NCBI GenBank assembly: GCA_005798335.1
Contig: SYJV01000065.1
Coordinates: 1-39,855 of the forward strand
Direction of reading: 5' to 3'
Length of the DNA: 39,855 nucleotides
From: Planctomycetaceae bacterium
GTDB taxonomy: Bacteria > Planctomycetota > Planctomycetia > Pirellulales > Pirellulaceae
Every line of letters begins with the position of its first letter. Positions within the stretch are counted from its first letter, which is position 1. This document shows, piece by piece, positions 1 through 9,047 of this stretch. A model generated the notes under the pieces. It saw only the letters and a program-made list of their open reading frames with translations. It did not search any database and was not told where the DNA came from. Made by a program: the position numbers and the translations under genes.

Positions 1-141
1 CCGTGACACCAAACGCCACACCCGTATGCCCAAAGCCAAATGGACGCCATCGACAAATCCAAAAACTGAAGCTAATTCCGAAACTTCAAAAAAACCAATA
101 AAAAACCACGAATTCACGTGACGCAAAATGGGAATGCACCC
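1..141 (+). mobile_element. Left terminal copy of 140 bp flanking repeat, probable insertion-sequence 3' end
   Basis: Positions 2-141 are the exact reverse complement of 39716-39855. The outer edge is the window limit, so the element is cut there. The inner edge is abrupt: the last shared bases read gggaatgcaccc and the two flanks are unrelated beyond them. Read from the window inward-out, the element begins GGGTGCATTCCCATTTTG. A reading frame enters from the left and stops at 119-121, 20 bp before the edge, which is the usual arrangement of a transposase stop beside a terminal inverted repeat. The junction falls inside an Rpn-type gene. No family is assigned because only the tail is visible. 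Confidence 0.7.
2..121 (+). CDS. C-terminal 39 residues of a probable transposase (5' end outside the window)
   Basis: The frame is open from the window edge to a TGA at 119-121. It encodes a 39-residue basic, low-complexity tail that begins RDTKRHTRMPKAKWTPS and ends KPIKNHEFT. The identical tail is encoded at the other end of the window on the minus strand. That the same C-terminus abuts two different disrupted genes is the main reason to call it a transposase; no catalytic domain is visible. The alternative is a short non-transposase open frame within a repeat. Confidence 0.45.
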   Translation, partial: RDTKRHTRMPKAKWTPSTNPKTEANSETSKKPIKNHEFT

Positions 142-708
142 GCTAATATCCAGTATCGGCAACTCCATCCCTGCCACGTAACGATTCCACGATGCTGGCA
201 CTGGAATGAGTTCTTGCAGGCTCCGGGCAGCTCGCCAAGGTCGAACGCCATTGTAGACAACCCAAGGTATAATCGGTGCCAACGGCTGACTATTCTCGAT
301 CGCGTTCTCCCAAATGCGCACGATGTAACCGAGCATTTGTACGACAGTGAGGGAATCGGAAGTACTTTTGTGGTCGATCAGGATCAGCAAATGGACGTAG
401 CGAGTCTTCATCCCAAGACTCTTGAAAACCTCTTCCGAGACCTCGATCGAGAACAGGCGATCCGCGAATCGGCGTTTCAGGTTAGCGTCGATGAAACTTG
501 TGTCGGCTGGGGCCAAGGTCTCCAGCCGTAAGTGTTCAAGCAACTCGCAGGGTAGGTGCGATGCGAGCAAACTCCGAGCCGCCTCCATTTGCTGCAGTGC
601 TCGATTGAGCAGTCGATCGAATGGAGAATGGACGGCGTCTTCTCCCTGCCGTGGGATCGATGGTATTGGCTCGTTGGGTGGATCGGTATTGTCGACTGGC
701 GTTGTCAT
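142..708 (-). pseudogene. Rpn / YhgA-like recombination-promoting nuclease (putative transposase_31), truncated by the left element
   Basis: Reading the minus strand from the ATG at 708 gives 189 codons up to the element junction at 142/141. Family-like segments appear in order: SLLASHLPCELLEHLRLETL (about residues 47-65), SFIDANLKRRFADRLFSIEV (71-90), LLILIDHKSTSDS (107-119), and PLAPIIPWVVYNGVRPW (142-158). This matches the N-terminal PD-(D/E)XK nuclease part of the Rpn family, in which an 'EHQS/EHKS' motif is usual; here it reads DHKS. Family members are about 300 residues, so roughly the last third is missing. The frame stays open through the repeat to the window edge, but the added 47 codons show no family resemblance. 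It lies 116 bp downstream of the cytochrome/WD40 gene on the same strand. Family call confident; loss of function inferred. Confidence 0.8.
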
Positions 709-824
709 CGTGGCAATTGTAGTCGACGCGTCTACCTTCGCGTTAGACTCGATCTACAAAGTTCGCGATCGGGGAGCATGATATGCCGCCAGTAGATCTC
801 CGGCTTCAAAGACGACTTCACCGA

Positions 825-3800
825 TTAGGGTTTTGGCGCTTCGAAATTTGCGATGCTTCTTCCGTCCTGATTCCAGATTCGTACGATGCTGTCGCGGCCA
901 CCGGCGACGATTGTGCTGCCGTCGGCAGTGGCGTCGACAGAGTACATAAAGTCGCTTGGACCGGCAAACTTGCGGACGTTACTGCCGTTATCCGCGCGCA
1001 CTAGTTGAACAGTAGAATCACCGCAGGTGGCGATGACTTGGTCGGTATCACCCAAAAAACGAACGGCGGTAACTTCTTTGTTAAACCCTTGAATGGTACG
1101 TTGTTGGTCACCGGTAATTGCGTTCCAGACTTTAACTACTTTGTCGGCCCCACTGCTGCTGAGAATGCGTCCATCGGCGCTCCAAGCGACGCCAAGTACG
1201 TGATGGGTATGCCCTTCGAATGAGCGCTCGAACTTGCCGTCGCTCACCTTAAATACTTTGACAAAGCGATCGGCTGCACTGGTCACGATACGCTCGCCGT
1301 CGCGCGAGAAATCGATTGAAAAAATTGAATCGCTGTGCGCATCGGGTATCTTGCGAACCAATTCACCGGTTGACAAATCCCAGAGTGTCAGCTCGCCGCT
1401 TCGCGACGGTTCGCCAGTTCCAGTGGCCAGCAATTTCCCGTCGGGACTGGTCGCGAGGGCAGTCACGCGATCCACAAATATCTCCGTCGATTCGACGCTA
1501 CCGATGGTCCGTTGAAGCGACCATTGTGGAAGCGCTGACCACAATGTCGTCGCGCCACTGGCAGCGAAGGAAATCAGTCGACCGTCCGCCAGCGGTGCAG
1601 CGATCGACGAGTTTTCTGTGGTAACTAGTAGTTCGTTGATAACCGAGCCTGACTCTATGTCGTAGATCAAGATCGAACCACCTTCGACTGCGACTGTGAG
1701 AGTCTTGCCGTCGGCTGAAATGGCAAGCTGACGGCCGGCTTTAGCCGCAGCGGCAACTCCCTTTTTCGTTTCAACTAATTTGGCCTCTACTGCTTGGTGC
1801 TCTTGAGTGCGTTGTTTCGCGATAGCATCCAAAGGCGGGATCTCGTCAGCGGCACGTTGTATTGCCATTTTGGCTCGTTCGACGGCTCGCGTTGCCGTCT
1901 CTGCGGCACGTTCGGCAGCGGTTTTCTCTTCAATAGCTTTCTGAGCCGCGGTGGTCAGAGTTTTGATGGACTCTTCTGTCGTTTTGATTTTTTGCGGAAT
2001 TCCCGCAAGAACTTCAATGAATTTCTTTTGTTGATCGGCTGCTTCGCCAATTTTTGCCGCGACCAGCTTGGCGACATCGGCAGCGGCTCGGTCACCCGAT
2101 TCCGTCGCGGATTTTTCGGCAGCGGCCGATGTTTCGGCAATTTTCTTAACTAACTCTTGAATTGCCGCGGCAAGTTCCTGGGCCTTTTTCGTCTCCGCTT
2201 CCGAGGAAGCGAGTTGTGTCTTGAGGGCGGCCAGCGACTTTTCAGCAGCCTCTTTGTCGGCAACGGGTTTCTTCGACGCCTCGACTTTCTTGGCTAATTC
2301 TTCGTCAGCCTTCTTCTTGTCTTCGTCGGCTTTCTTGGCGCTGGTTTCTTCAGCGGTCTTGCGTTCGTTGGCAGCCTTTAAGTCGGCGTTCGCAAGATCA
2401 ATGTGTCGTTTGGCTAAGGCTACACCTCGAGTCTCAGCCGCTTCTTGATAACGAGCCGCAAAATCTCCTCGCAGCTCGTGCAGCAGCTTGCCGTCGGCAG
2501 TATTCCAAATCTTGGTGGTTCGTTGATCCGCACTCGTGGTTGCCAGTTTGCTCCCGTCGGCTGTTGCAGACACGCTGTCAATCGGTCCAGCGTGATTGAT
2601 TTCTCGAATTTGTTTGCCGTCGCGAGATTGCCATAGGCGTGCCGAACCGTCGCGTGACCCTGACGCAAACAAACCATCTTTCAGCGCTGCCAGCGATGTA
2701 ATTTTTTGGCTGTGTCCGGACAGCACCTGGACGGGTTCCTTGTTGACCAGTTGTCCTGCAACCGGCAAATCCCAGACTCTCAATTGGTGATCTTCGCAGC
2801 TAACCACGACGCGTTTTCCATCGTCAACAATGCTGATCGCATGCAGAGGCGTAGCGGTCTCCACGGTCCAAATTACTGTGCCATCAATCTTCCAAGCTCG
2901 GCAGGATTTATCGAGCGACGAGGAATAGACTTGTTGGCCATCCAAAGAGAACGCAAGACCGGTTATCGCCCCGGAGTGTCCTGTTGCGGAGGCGACTACT
3001 TTGTTTTCGGTCAAGCTGATAAAGCGAATTGCTCCCGAGGCTTCTCCAACTGCCGCCCATTTTCCATCGGCGCTGATAGCCACGGCTTGAACTCCTGCGG
3101 CAACTCCACTGATATCGGCCAGCTTGCTTGGTTGGCGATTCCAAATCTTGGCGGTGCGGAAACCTCCGGACACCAAGCGCTGGCCATCGGGACTGAATGC
3201 CAACGATTGAATCAGCTCCAAGTCGGCTACACCATGTTGATATAGTCCGGTCTTTGCCAAAGCTGGATCGTGCAACCTGCCAAGTTCACGGCCGCTTGGC
3301 ACATGGTACATGAATATTTGGTTCGCACGTCCGGCGGCAGCGAACTGACCGTCATCGGTCATTGCAACCGCGTAGATTGGATTTACGCCGGCGGGTAATG
3401 GTTGCCATTGAATGGTTTTGTTCTTGCTGGCCACCTCTCCCTTAGCGCCTTGTTCGATCCACAATTGCAGTAGACCGAGTTCTTCCGAGGTCAGCTTTTT
3501 GGCGCCGACATTATTGTCATCCGGAGGCATAAAACTCTCGCGTTGACGCGAAGCCAAAAGCAGCACGAGGCTTTCTGCCGGTTTGCCAGCGACGACGCCC
3601 GGCCCCTCATCGCCACCTTTGAGAATCGACGCAGGAGACTCCATAATCAGTTTGCTTTCGGCTTTCGTGCTGCTATGGCAAGCCAAGCAATTCCGGCGAA
3701 GAATCGGTAAGACTTCCTTCTCGAAATCCACGGCGCCATCGTGTTTTATTTTGGCGATAGGAATAGCATCTTGCGCAAGGACTGGCCGAATTCCTAACGT

Positions 3801-3863
3801 CGCGAACGACGCAAGCACAATCAGGAAACCAAATCGTTCGTGAAGACTGTTTCGAATCATCAC
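825..3863 (-). CDS. Exported planctomycete cytochrome-c (PSCyt1-type) and WD40-repeat protein with coiled-coil insert
   Basis: This is a 1012-residue protein. Residues 1-31 form a signal peptide ending VLA-QD. A planctomycete cytochrome domain follows, with one haem-binding CXXCH (Cys59-Leu-Ala-Cys62-His63, in RRNCLACHSS) and a downstream MPPDDN motif that may supply the axial Met. WD40 repeats run from about 150 to 465, marked by SPDGQRLVSGG, LWQSRDGK and IWNTADGK. A 230-residue Ala/Lys/Glu-rich coiled coil occupies about 470-705, and the WD40 repeats resume from about 710 to the end. It probably acts in the periplasm or planctomycete paryphoplasm as a redox or scaffold protein. It lies 128 bp downstream of the PPC-domain gene on the same strand, so the two may be co-expressed. 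Substrate and partners cannot be read from the sequence. Confidence 0.85.
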   Translation of the reverse strand: MMIRNSLHERFGFLIVLASFATLGIRPVLAQDAIPIAKIKHDGAVDFEKEVLPILRRNCLACHSSTKAESKLIMESPASILKGGDEGPGVVAGKPAESLVLLLASRQRESFMPPDDNNVGAKKLTSEELGLLQLWIEQGAKGEVASKNKTIQWQPLPAGVNPIYAVAMTDDGQFAAAGRANQIFMYHVPSGRELGRLHDPALAKTGLYQHGVADLELIQSLAFSPDGQRLVSGGFRTAKIWNRQPSKLADISGVAAGVQAVAISADGKWAAVGEASGAIRFISLTENKVVASATGHSGAITGLAFSLDGQQVYSSSLDKSCRAWKIDGTVIWTVETATPLHAISIVDDGKRVVVSCEDHQLRVWDLPVAGQLVNKEPVQVLSGHSQKITSLAALKDGLFASGSRDGSARLWQSRDGKQIREINHAGPIDSVSATADGSKLATTSADQRTTKIWNTADGKLLHELRGDFAARYQEAAETRGVALAKRHIDLANADLKAANERKTAEETSAKKADEDKKKADEELAKKVEASKKPVADKEAAEKSLAALKTQLASSEAETKKAQELAAAIQELVKKIAETSAAAEKSATESGDRAAADVAKLVAAKIGEAADQQKKFIEVLAGIPQKIKTTEESIKTLTTAAQKAIEEKTAAERAAETATRAVERAKMAIQRAADEIPPLDAIAKQRTQEHQAVEAKLVETKKGVAAAAKAGRQLAISADGKTLTVAVEGGSILIYDIESGSVINELLVTTENSSIAAPLADGRLISFAASGATTLWSALPQWSLQRTIGSVESTEIFVDRVTALATSPDGKLLATGTGEPSRSGELTLWDLSTGELVRKIPDAHSDSIFSIDFSRDGERIVTSAADRFVKVFKVSDGKFERSFEGHTHHVLGVAWSADGRILSSSGADKVVKVWNAITGDQQRTIQGFNKEVTAVRFLGDTDQVIATCGDSTVQLVRADNGSNVRKFAGPSDFMYSVDATADGSTIVAGGRDSIVRIWNQDGRSIANFEAPKP

Positions 3864-3991
3864 TCTTTCCTATAAAGAAAACGAACAGCGGCAGGTGGGA
3901 AAGTTAAATGCGTTGGGTGAAATTTCTTGTGAGTATCTTGACACTGCTTACAAATTCGGCAGTCGTCTATTAGCTCACAGCGGCGCGTTGG

Positions 3992-6808
3992 TTACGGAAC
4001 AGTTACGGTTATGGGTAAAGTGTCTTCTACATCAATGCCGTTGAATTTCGCTTTTGCGCGAACTGTCGCGGCATAGACTCCGGCTTTGGCATCTGCGGCG
4101 GCATTCAATGTCAGTTTTGCTGATTTTTGATCGCCACCGATGCTGGCCTTGTTTGCGTTTACACCGGATGCTTCCTTAGGCAGCTCGACCGTTAGCTCGA
4201 CTGCATCGGCACAACCGTATTTTCGCTGGAGCGTGACCTCGAATTCAGTTTTTGCATTTTTCGGCAAGCTGACTTTCGCATCCGGCGTTATCAGTTTTAG
4301 TGGAGTTTTCTCAATGCGAAGGTGGATCGGGGTAGAGATCAGAGCCACGCTGACGTCGGCAGGTTGGCTGGCTTTCTTGACATCAGCTAAGCGTTTTTCT
4401 TCAGCAGTCTTGAGGTCGTTTGCGCGTTTCAGTTTCGCTTCGGCATCTTTGAAAGCTTGTTCGGCGGCCATCTTGTCTGCCGCTGCAGCGCTTGCCTGCT
4501 GTTTCAGTGTTTCCAGTGCCGATTTGCGCTCGGCTACCAACGAAGTTAATTGCGCGATTGCTTCGCCTAATTTCTTGAGGTCATTTTCAGCTTGTGTTAC
4601 TGCTTCAGGATTGCGGCTATATTTGAGTTTTGCGTCGCTGCGGAGATAGAAATGATAGAGACCTGGTCTCGCTTTTGCGTTCGTAACGGCGATCGATAAT
4701 GTCCCTGATGATTTGTCAGCAGCGATATCAACGTCCGCAGGTTTGATTTCATTTGGAATATTCGTCGCGACCAATTTGACCGGACCGGTAAGCCCCGAGC
4801 GTCGTGCGATTTCAAGTGGAACGTCGATCTTCCCTCCCAACGAAGTTTCGAGTACACCATCGGCCACGGCTTTGACGTGCGCGGGAGTTATTTCAGGGAT
4901 GACAGCCAGATACAATTCACGAGCGAGACGGAACTCAGGGCGGACAAGTGTCTTATTCGCGGTTCCCCAGGTAATCGCGCCACAACGCGCTTCGTGTCGC
5001 AATTTCTTGCCCGCGATCTCGCTGGTACCAACAATCTTAATTGATCCGGCCCATTGTTCAGTGTCCTCGGCAGCGACAAAAACCAACCAGGCTGTATCCT
5101 GTCCGGGTTCTAGCAATACGTTCTTGCACTCGACTCCTTTAGGTAGTCCTTCGACCACCAAGCTGACTTGCGAACTGAATCCCTCAAGTCGCTCGACAAC
5201 AATTTTCAATGTCGTTGTGCCACCACGCCGCACTGCCAGCGACGTCAACTTGACTTCGTTCGCATTGGCAACTTGCAATTCCTGTGGCACCGCATGCAAA
5301 CGAAAATCGGGCTGCTGGGGTCGTATCGCCAATCGATATACATAACGAGGATCACTGCCAACAGCGCCGAACTGATCGCGCACCGTGACTCGATAAGTGG
5401 AGTCGGCGTCTGCTGTCAGTTTGTAACTTGGGTCGTCTGTCGAAGTGTCAAATGGAGAGCCAACCAAATTGTTTCGATTCTGCGGATCATCGACTTGGGC
5501 CACGACTGACGTAGTTGACTTGCCGCTGGGATCGCGGACGATCTTTTCGATTTGCATGATCGGATCGGTATCCAAACCGAGTCGTTGCGAGAGCACATCG
5601 ATGATAAAGGTCTCACCCTTCTTCATACTGAATTCGAACGAATCCGCATCGCGTACGGGATAAAATTGGCCAGCAACTTCGGCGGGTACAGGCACGACTT
5701 GCGCAGCGTCTGGATCATTGTTGGGTTCCTGCTCGACGACCACCGGTACATGGGACAAGCCGATGAACGCTCCCGCATTGCCGTCCACGCCATAGTGAAA
5801 ACCATCCAGCAATACGCTTTCCGGACGCAGGAAGCCGCCGACCGCCAGGGTATCGGTTTCTATTGGCAATTGGATGTTCACCAGTTTGGCGTCCACAATG
5901 GTTCCATCTACGTTCATACGCCCACTGGAAAAGCTGCCTGGCAAATTGCGGCCAAAGACCGTTGCGGGCATTTTTGTTCCTGCCAATCCCGCCGGCGGAA
6001 ATACAAAATCCACGTGTGGTTTTTGGTGGATGCTCAACCGATAGAAATAATCCGCACCACCATCAAACACGAAATCCCAAAGCGCAATGATGTACTCCCC
6101 GTCAATCTGGGGCGTGAAGTCAATCAAAGGATCGTGGCCATTCGAATTCAAACTGCGTTTAAGTTCTTTTCCTTGTGCACCAAAAATTGCTAACGAGCCA
6201 TCCATGCGCGAGTCAATGCGTTCGGCCCAACAGTCGATTAGGATTCGCTGGCCGGCGGTTAAGCGTATTTTGTAGTAATCCGTTGCATTGGCTTCCACAA
6301 TTCCGCTGATGGTGACCGGAAGAGTGATTACTTGTGCCGAAGAGGTATTTCGATTGTTCGAATTGTCCTTCACTTCGGGGATTTGGCCAACCATGAACGC
6401 GCGGGGATTCGAAACACCAAACCGTCCGGACAGCCTCACATCATAAATTCCTGGCGGAACATCTTTGGCGACCGTGACGTCAAACTGCCCTTGGATAGGC
6501 TGGAGTTCAGGCAAGAATTCGTTTCGTGAAGCGGTCCTTGGTTTGGCAGAAATACCAGAATGCGAGAATAGCAGCTTGCCAAGCTCGTGATTGCTGCCGT
6601 TTGCTTGCACGCCAAATTCGCTGCCAACCTGTCCTCCAGGTGGAGAAATTGAAGTCAATTCAGCAACTGGTAACTGAGCATAAAGTGAATTACCAACGAC
6701 GACAACGGCAAACACAGTTGCCATGAATCCAGCTTTGTGGGCGAATTTCAACCGTTGTTTCTGTGGAGTTGCTATTGAGCATGCCAAGGGGCAACACGAG
6801 TACACCAT
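3992..6808 (-). CDS. Exported protein with PPC (pre-peptidase C-terminal) domains and coiled coil
   Basis: This is a 938-residue protein. The first ATG at 6808 is preceded by AAGGA with suitable spacing; an internal ATG at 6724 would start directly at the hydrophobic core ATVFAVVVVGNSLYA. Both give an exported protein cleaved near LYA-QLP. An Ig/TIG-like segment (about 48-145, SPPGGQVGSEFGV to SNPRAFMVG) is followed by a first PPC beta-sandwich (about 168-262, TDYYKIRLTAGQRILIDC) and a second (about 378-495, ADSFEFSMKKGETFIIDV). Beta-rich repeats follow, then a coiled coil (about 733-809) resembling that of the neighbouring WD40 gene, and a final beta domain. PPC proteins beside cytochrome/WD40 genes are a recurrent planctomycete pairing. 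It is likely extracytoplasmic with a binding or scaffold role; no catalytic motif is visible. Confidence 0.8.
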   Translation of the reverse strand: MVYSCCPLACSIATPQKQRLKFAHKAGFMATVFAVVVVGNSLYAQLPVAELTSISPPGGQVGSEFGVQANGSNHELGKLLFSHSGISAKPRTASRNEFLPELQPIQGQFDVTVAKDVPPGIYDVRLSGRFGVSNPRAFMVGQIPEVKDNSNNRNTSSAQVITLPVTISGIVEANATDYYKIRLTAGQRILIDCWAERIDSRMDGSLAIFGAQGKELKRSLNSNGHDPLIDFTPQIDGEYIIALWDFVFDGGADYFYRLSIHQKPHVDFVFPPAGLAGTKMPATVFGRNLPGSFSSGRMNVDGTIVDAKLVNIQLPIETDTLAVGGFLRPESVLLDGFHYGVDGNAGAFIGLSHVPVVVEQEPNNDPDAAQVVPVPAEVAGQFYPVRDADSFEFSMKKGETFIIDVLSQRLGLDTDPIMQIEKIVRDPSGKSTTSVVAQVDDPQNRNNLVGSPFDTSTDDPSYKLTADADSTYRVTVRDQFGAVGSDPRYVYRLAIRPQQPDFRLHAVPQELQVANANEVKLTSLAVRRGGTTTLKIVVERLEGFSSQVSLVVEGLPKGVECKNVLLEPGQDTAWLVFVAAEDTEQWAGSIKIVGTSEIAGKKLRHEARCGAITWGTANKTLVRPEFRLARELYLAVIPEITPAHVKAVADGVLETSLGGKIDVPLEIARRSGLTGPVKLVATNIPNEIKPADVDIAADKSSGTLSIAVTNAKARPGLYHFYLRSDAKLKYSRNPEAVTQAENDLKKLGEAIAQLTSLVAERKSALETLKQQASAAAADKMAAEQAFKDAEAKLKRANDLKTAEEKRLADVKKASQPADVSVALISTPIHLRIEKTPLKLITPDAKVSLPKNAKTEFEVTLQRKYGCADAVELTVELPKEASGVNANKASIGGDQKSAKLTLNAAADAKAGVYAATVRAKAKFNGIDVEDTLPITVTVP

Positions 6809-7324
6809 TGGAACAGTCCTTAAAGGTTTAGCAGTAGTCCTGAACGGACCATAGTCAGGTGGGACCGACGCGCGGGCGCCGCATGTGGATTATTGTACTC
6901 GATCGTTACAGTCGCGCGAACAATATTCCGATTATGTTAATTCATGTGACAGCGGTAACTAGACCTGCTACCGAATTTCGCCACCCGTGAAACTGCTGAA
7001 CAAACAAGTAATCAACTCAGTCGGCAGAAACAATTTTGGAGAATTTGGCGGGCCGGTTGTTGTGATTGTCGATGTTCGGGACAAACAACTCGGTTGAAAT
7101 TGAAACGAATTTGGAACAACTTTCCGTTAATGTTGTGCGTCAAAGTCAGGTGCGAGGCCGCGCCGCGCGAAAGTCAGCAAATTCGGGCGAAGATGTACCT
7201 TGTAAGTTTGAGTAGAACAACATTGCAGTTGCTGGATCATTAATCGAATCCTATACTGCAAAATAAACGCGACTAATTTTGCAGTTAGCGATGCCGATTG
7301 GCTTAGCTAGGTTGGAGTTGTAGC
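6809..7324. other. Divergent intergenic region between the PPC gene and the signalling gene
   Basis: These 516 bp hold no convincing coding frame on either strand. They separate two divergently transcribed genes, so promoters for both should lie here. One sigma70-like candidate faces the signalling gene at 7229-7257. I found no long inverted repeat or RNA-like fold by eye. Confidence 0.6.
7229..7257 (+). promoter_or_regulatory. Candidate sigma70-type promoter for the PAS/GAF/receiver gene
   Basis: TTGCTG (7229-7234) and TATACT (7252-7257) are separated by 17 bp. The -10 matches consensus at five of six positions and the -35 only in its TTG. The proposed start codon is 67 bp downstream. Inference from sequence only. 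Confidence 0.35.
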
Positions 7325-9031
7325 TTGTCACCCAATAAAAAGGTGCTCTGGATTGGACCTGCCGACGAGCAAGTGTCCATCTTAGGCGATCAAGTTGAAG
7401 TGGAGCGCGTTGATTCACCAGTAGATGCGGTGAATCATTTGTCGCGCGAAAAGTACTGTGGCGTGTTTCTGCACGGTTCCTCGGTAGATGCTGACAATAG
7501 CGCGATTTGCCTGTTGCAGGGCGAACGCATTCTCGGTGGGATGCCCGATGGCGTGGCGCTGGTGAACGCAGAATTCTCGATCAGTTGGGCCAATGCGTGT
7601 CTCAGGAATTGGTCGACAATGGACGAGGTCGTTGGCCAAAATTTCTTCGCGGCGCTCGGGAGTCCCGAATTGCTGGGACCAGATTTTTGCCCATTTCATT
7701 CGGCGCTTGCCACTGGACAAGCCAGCAGCACAACGCTTCGCACGTCGGAGTTCAAATATTTTCAATTGCACGTCGCTCCTCTGACCAATGCTGCGACTGA
7801 CCAAGCGTTGCTGGTGGCAACTGTCAGCGATATCACGGCGGAAATTCTACAGCAGCAGAAACTGGCAGCCATTCACGAAGCAGGCCAAAAACTGACTGAT
7901 CTCAAACCCGATGAGATCTTTGCGATGGACACGCAATCGAGGATCGATCTATTAAAGGACAACATCCGACATTGCACGCGCGATCTGCTGAATGTCGATG
8001 TGATCGAAATTCGTCTGTTGGAACAGTCCAGTGGAACATTGATGCCGCTACTCAGCGTAGGGATCGACCAAGAGGCTGCGGATCGAAAGTTATTTGCTCG
8101 CCCACAAGGAAATGGAGTTACCGGGTATGTGGCAGCGATAGGCAAGAGTTACTTGTGCGAGGACGCGAGCAAAGATCCGCTCTACCTAGAGGCTTTCAAA
8201 GGAGCCAGCAGTTCGTTAACGGTTCCGTTGATGCTGCACGAAACGATCATTGGCACCATCAATGTTGAAAGCCCGAAGGTGGCTGCATTTGGAATCAGCG
8301 ACATGCAGTTCTTGGAGATATTTGCTCGCGATGTCGCGGTCGCGCTGAACACTTTGGAATTACTAGTGGCGCAGCGGAATAATGCCGCTCAGCAAAGTGT
8401 TGAAGCCATCCACGGAGCGGTTTCGCTGCCCGTCGATCATATATTGCTGGACGCCGTGAACGTGATGGAACGCTACATCGGACACGAGCCCGAAGTTGTT
8501 CAGCGTTTGCAGCGGATATTGCAAAATGCTCGAGAAATCAAACGCGTGATACACCAGATTGGCCAGCGCATGGCACCTGTCGAAGTCATTCCGGCGGGAT
8601 GCACCCAGCAGCAACATGCCAAATTGCAGAGCAAACGCATCTTGGTAGTGGATGCCGACTTGTCGGTGCGCAACGATGCACACTCTTTGCTGGAAAGGTA
8701 CGGTTGCATTATCGAGACCGCCAGCTCGGGCGACGAAGCTGTCATGATGTTTCGCAACAGCGCGATGGAAATGCCCTACGAGATTGTCATCTCCGACATC
8801 CGACTGCCGGACTACAGCGGTTATCAATTAATGTTGCGTTTGCAAAAGTTAGTCGAACATGTTCCCATGATCTTGATGAGCGGCTATGGATATGATCCTG
8901 GCCACTCGATCGTCAAAGCTCGTGAGGCGGGTTTGCATCCCAAAGCCTTGCTCTACAAGCCTTTTCGCGTCGGGCAGTTGATCAACGTTGTCGAAACGAT
9001 CATCGACGCATATCAGCCACAAGTCGCATAA
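7325..9031 (+). CDS. PAS/GAF sensory protein with C-terminal response-regulator receiver domain
   Basis: 568 residues from a TTG start; no upstream in-frame alternative looks better. An N-terminal stretch (1-60) resembles a degenerate receiver fold without phosphorylation residues. A PAS-like domain follows (about 70-170: MPDGVALVNAEFSISWANAC, VVGQNFFAALG), then a GAF domain (about 190-345: GNGVTGYVAAIGKSYLCEDA, SSSLTVPLMLHETIIGTINV). A helical linker (about 365-420) is followed by a receiver domain (about 437-560) with the acidic pocket in VVDADLSV, phospho-acceptor Asp491 in ISDIRLPDYSG and Lys545 in YKPF. There is no HATPase kinase domain, so it probably receives phosphate from a separate histidine kinase. 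The metallophosphoesterase gene starts 16 bp after its stop and may be co-transcribed. Confidence 0.85.
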   Translation: MSPNKKVLWIGPADEQVSILGDQVEVERVDSPVDAVNHLSREKYCGVFLHGSSVDADNSAICLLQGERILGGMPDGVALVNAEFSISWANACLRNWSTMDEVVGQNFFAALGSPELLGPDFCPFHSALATGQASSTTLRTSEFKYFQLHVAPLTNAATDQALLVATVSDITAEILQQQKLAAIHEAGQKLTDLKPDEIFAMDTQSRIDLLKDNIRHCTRDLLNVDVIEIRLLEQSSGTLMPLLSVGIDQEAADRKLFARPQGNGVTGYVAAIGKSYLCEDASKDPLYLEAFKGASSSLTVPLMLHETIIGTINVESPKVAAFGISDMQFLEIFARDVAVALNTLELLVAQRNNAAQQSVEAIHGAVSLPVDHILLDAVNVMERYIGHEPEVVQRLQRILQNAREIKRVIHQIGQRMAPVEVIPAGCTQQQHAKLQSKRILVVDADLSVRNDAHSLLERYGCIIETASSGDEAVMMFRNSAMEMPYEIVISDIRLPDYSGYQLMLRLQKLVEHVPMILMSGYGYDPGHSIVKAREAGLHPKALLYKPFRVGQLINVVETIIDAYQPQVA

Positions 9032-9047
9032 CGTCACGGAACATGGC

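Noticed and set aside
118-531. Plus-strand 137-codon open frame at the left edge
   Set aside because: It begins inside the terminal repeat and runs antisense to the recognisable Rpn gene; its translation has no family features.
1794-2153. Antisense open frames opposite the coiled-coil part of the WD40 gene
   Set aside because: Low-complexity mirror of the Ala/Lys-rich coding strand; no independent signals.
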